Part shown: one piece after another, positions 7,710 to 9,542 of the stretch
Numbering within the stretch: the stretch's first letter is position 1
Layout of the letters: each line of letters opens with the position of its first letter
Made by a program: the position numbers and the translations under genes
Notes under the pieces: generated by a model
Seen by the model: the letters and a program-made list of their open reading frames with translations, nothing else
Told to the model about the DNA's origin: nothing
The model's database searches: none
Assembly: GCA_947469815.1 (NCBI GenBank)
Contig: CANIRI010000066.1
Location: 1-9,542, forward strand
Origin: Comamonadaceae bacterium
GTDB taxonomy: Bacteria > Pseudomonadota > Gammaproteobacteria > Burkholderiales > Burkholderiaceae_C
Reading direction: 5' to 3'
Length of the DNA stretch: 9,542 bases

Positions 7710-7774
7710 ATGCATAAGGCCCATCGTACCCAAAAGCCGTATGCTTGTTAGACCCGTCCAAAAAAGGCATCTCT

Positions 7775-8041
7775 ATGCAGCCCATCTTGACCCGCTTTGC
7801 CGCCTCATGGCTTTTGTTTCTACTGCTGCTTGTGCCTTTGGCAGCGCAGGCCTATCAACCCGCCGGAAAATTCCAAACGGAAGCGCAGGCCAAAACACGC
7901 TGCCCCACCGACGTGGTGGTCTGGCTTAACCTGGCAACCCGTCTGTACTACCCCAAAGGCCATCTGTGGTACGCCACCAGCAAGGGCGGCGCTTTTGTGT
8001 GCCGCAAAGAGGCCGATGAAGAGGGCAACCGCCCCGGCTAA
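7775..8041 (+). CDS. Small secreted protein with two cysteines
   Basis: An 88-residue protein with a strong signal peptide (residues 1-26, hydrophobic WLLFLLLLVPLA, cleavage after AQA), leaving a mature part of about 62 residues. The mature sequence has C43 and C76, probably a disulfide, around VVVWLNLATRLYYPKGHLWY and GGAFVC. It resembles small secreted proteins I recall from Burkholderiales with the pattern C-x-D-VVWxN...YHxxG...YG-x-TK-x-G-x-(Y/F)-x-C, which have no assigned function. The ATG at 7775 is chosen over one 30 bases upstream because AAAAAAGG precedes it at good spacing and the signal peptide begins there. It diverges from the MORN gene, and its stop codon sits in the loop of an intrinsic terminator. 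Confidence 0.82.
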   Translation: MQPILTRFAASWLLFLLLLVPLAAQAYQPAGKFQTEAQAKTRCPTDVVVWLNLATRLYYPKGHLWYATSKGGAFVCRKEADEEGNRPG

Positions 8042-8054
8042 GCCGGGCTTATTT
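8033..8054 (+). terminator. Intrinsic terminator with the stop codon in its loop
   Basis: CCCGGC (8033-8038) pairs perfectly with GCCGGG (8042-8047) around a three-base loop TAA, which is the stop codon of the 88-residue protein; CTTATTT follows as a short T-rich tract. This is a convincing rho-independent terminator for the + strand gene. On the minus strand it lies just after the stop of the adhesin E-like gene without a T-run, so it would work less well there. Confidence 0.7.
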
Positions 8055-8423
8055 ACCGCAGGCGGCGCGCAGACGCATGTCGAACATCGTGCCCGGCTCC
8101 ACGTCCTCCCAGCCATCAGGGTCTTCGCCCAAGCGGTTCAGCTCCTTACCGGCCGCCATGCGTTCGGCAAAAGTCAGCATCGCCAGACCCCGACTGCGCG
8201 CGCCCTTGCAGTCGTATTCCATCTTGAAGCGCAAGGAGCGCACGCCATCGACATCCGGCTCCGGCATGTCCAGCAGCTCCCAGGCCTGGCGCGTGTCGCC
8301 CGTTCCGGTGACTGTTTGTAAATCGATATAAAAAGACGCTCCGTTCTGTTCGCCCAAAGCAAGCCAATCGGCATGGGCACAGTGGGCGACGATCAGCAGA
8401 GCGAGGGCGACAAATTTCTTCAT
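8049..8423 (-). CDS. Surface-adhesin E-like exported protein
   Basis: A 124-residue protein with a clean signal peptide (MKKFVALALLIVAHCAHA, cleavage before DW at 19). The mature part reads DWLALGEQNGASFYIDLQTV, QAWELLDMPEP, SLRFKMEYDCKG, and ends MRLRAACGK: a short W-x(n)-YID start, a VW-like strand and a YDC motif with a second late cysteine (C72, C122). This matches the surface-adhesin protein E family, named after Haemophilus protein E, many of whose members are just small periplasmic or surface proteins with no shown adhesion. It lies 35 bp after the PglL-like gene on the same strand and could be read from that transcript; no good ribosome binding site is seen. Its stop is 7 bp from that of the convergent small secreted protein gene. 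Confidence 0.8.
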   Translation of the reverse strand: MKKFVALALLIVAHCAHADWLALGEQNGASFYIDLQTVTGTGDTRQAWELLDMPEPDVDGVRSLRFKMEYDCKGARSRGLAMLTFAERMAAGKELNRLGEDPDGWEDVEPGTMFDMRLRAACGK

Positions 8424-8458
8424 GGCGGCACAGGGTTGATGGAAAGATCCTGCGCAGT

Positions 8459-9542
8459 TTAAGGCTGCACCGCGCTAGCCGGTTCCGACGCAGGGGCATT
8501 GGGCATAACTGCCCCATGCGGCTCCATCGCCAGCCACTCGATGAAGCGCTCCGGAAAGGCCTGCGCGTAGCGCGCCTTGTAGAAAGCCACCTCGTCCGCG
8601 CGGCCCAGCAACTGCGCGCTCTCGAGCACGCGCTCAATCACCCGCGGCTCCGCCGAGTAATGCAAAAGCTGCTGCGCCAGCGCGTACTGATCCTCCGGCC
8701 GGCCGTTGTGCACGGGCATCGACAAGCGCGAAAAAGCCACTTCGTTCACGAACAAAAAAATGTCGTGGTACTGCAACTCACCAAAAGGGTCAAACACCGC
8801 CGCACGCGCCGCCTCAAAGCTGTACAAGCGCGACACCCGCGCATAACTTTGCGACACCACCAAACACAGCCCGGCAAGCGCCAGCGCAGCCACAGCCCCC
8901 GCCGCGCGGGCCCGCGTGCCATTCAGCAAGGCACGGTCCGCCTGCCCTGGTAAGGCCTCGCCTGCCACCAACTGCAACACCGCCAACAGCACCGCTATCT
9001 GAAACGGCCCGTACCACAGCGGGTACTCCAGCAAACTGTGCAAGCCCACCACGCCCAACACCGCCCAGGCCAGGCGCGCGCCCGGCTGCGCCGCCCGCCA
9101 CGGCTGCCCGCGCCAGACCAGCGCCAATGCCAGCGCCACCAACAGCGCCGCCAGCGGCAGCCCAAAACTCACCGCCAGGTGCAAAGGCAGGTTGTGCGCG
9201 TTGTCCAGCAAATCGCAAAAACGCGGGCCCGTCGTCAGGGTCATGAACTGCGCGTAGCCCAACTCACCCCAGCCCCAGCCCAGCCAAGGCTTTTGCATCA
9301 CCGCCTGCCAGACATTGGCCCACAGCGTCAAGCGGCTGGCGCACACCGCGTTGCCCTCCCACACCCGAGCCAAAGGCCCCGCCCCACCGTCCCCCAAGCC
9401 CGGCACCCATCCCAAGGCCGCCAACAAGTACGCCAGCGTCGCAATCGCCAGCGTCGGCCAAACCCGCCCCGGCGCAGGCGCTGCCAATCGCCAGACCAGC
9501 GCCAGCAACCACAGCAACACCAGCTCCAGCAAACCCGTGCGC
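8459..9542 (-). CDS. O-oligosaccharyltransferase/ligase, PglL-Wzy_C type (partial)
   Basis: The 3' part (about 360 residues) of an inner-membrane glycosyl ligase; the reading frame is open through the window edge, so the start is missing. Such enzymes transfer lipid-linked oligosaccharide to pilin or other proteins, or ligate O-antigen, on the periplasmic side. Seen are WLGWGWGELGYAQF, a periplasmic loop with DNAHNLPLHLAVSFGLP carrying the family's key histidine, then the helix with LHSLLEYPLWYGPF, a hallmark of PglL-like proteins, two further hydrophobic helices, and a soluble C-terminal tail of about 130 residues (Wzy_C_2-like) beginning near SYARVSRLYSFEAARA. The tail ends in a proline/alanine-rich stretch. 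PglL is favoured over WaaL by the EYPLWY motif, but the symbol is left empty because the acceptor is unknown and no pilin is visible. Confidence 0.87.
   Translation of the reverse strand, partial: RTGLLELVLLWLLALVWRLAAPAPGRVWPTLAIATLAYLLAALGWVPGLGDGGAGPLARVWEGNAVCASRLTLWANVWQAVMQKPWLGWGWGELGYAQFMTLTTGPRFCDLLDNAHNLPLHLAVSFGLPLAALLVALALALVWRGQPWRAAQPGARLAWAVLGVVGLHSLLEYPLWYGPFQIAVLLAVLQLVAGEALPGQADRALLNGTRARAAGAVAALALAGLCLVVSQSYARVSRLYSFEAARAAVFDPFGELQYHDIFLFVNEVAFSRLSMPVHNGRPEDQYALAQQLLHYSAEPRVIERVLESAQLLGRADEVAFYKARYAQAFPERFIEWLAMEPHGAVMPNAPASEPASAVQP

Noticed and set aside
6097..7753. GTTAGGC (6097-6103) and GTTAGAC (7747-7753), which match the integron attC core GTTRRRY and flank the MORN/SUMF1 pair; both read CTAACAA on the minus strand
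   Set aside because: This degenerate heptamer is expected roughly nine times per strand in a window this size. I could not find the partner RYYYAAC/GTTRRRY core at attC distance for either, and there is no integrase.

Overview
The window looks like chromosome of a high-GC betaproteobacterium, most likely Burkholderiales and probably Comamonadaceae. This rests on remembered family distributions (a DUF3717-DUF1289 protein, a BepA-like M48 protease next to moaC, PglL-type O-oligosaccharyltransferase, surface-adhesin E-like protein), not on a search. Coding is dense on both strands. I see no rRNA, tRNA, CRISPR array, transposase, integrase or plasmid/phage replication gene.

Layout. (1) 103-2052, + strand: purB and then yaeQ, 9 bp apart, a likely two-gene unit ending in a GC-rich hairpin shared with the convergent gene. 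(2) 2075-2494, - strand: a DUF3717+DUF1289 protein. (3) 2587-2937, + strand: a small four-helix membrane protein of the phage-holin 4_2 family, whose last 30 bp overlap, antisense, the end of a periplasmic M48 metalloprotease with TPR-like tail (2908-4503, - strand). (4) 4535-5625, + strand: moaC (molybdopterin synthesis), divergent from the protease with only 31 bp between starts, followed 26 bp later by an exported histidine phosphatase. (5) 5663-8423: a patchwork of small exported proteins: a six-cysteine 100-residue protein (-), a SUMF1/formylglycine-generating-enzyme-like protein and a MORN-repeat protein forming a MORN-then-SUMF1 operon (-), an 88-residue secreted two-cysteine protein (+) ending in an intrinsic terminator, and a surface-adhesin E-like protein (-). 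(6) 8459 to the window end, - strand: the 3' part of a PglL/Wzy_C-type O-oligosaccharyltransferase, cut by the window edge.

Regions 1-4 hold largely conserved housekeeping and envelope-maintenance genes. Region 5 is the accessory part: every protein there has an export signal, several carry paired cysteines, and the six-cysteine gene and its upstream spacer look richer in A+T than their surroundings. No gene contradicts an ordinary chromosome. The most interesting unexplained items are the regularly spaced six-cysteine protein, the MORN/SUMF1 exported pair whose SUMF1 member lacks the FGE catalytic cysteines, paired AAGCGCTT sites around the M48/moaC divergent start region, and palindromes upstream of the six-cysteine gene. 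I did not find a clear, complete new multi-gene system; the MORN/SUMF1 pair is the nearest candidate.
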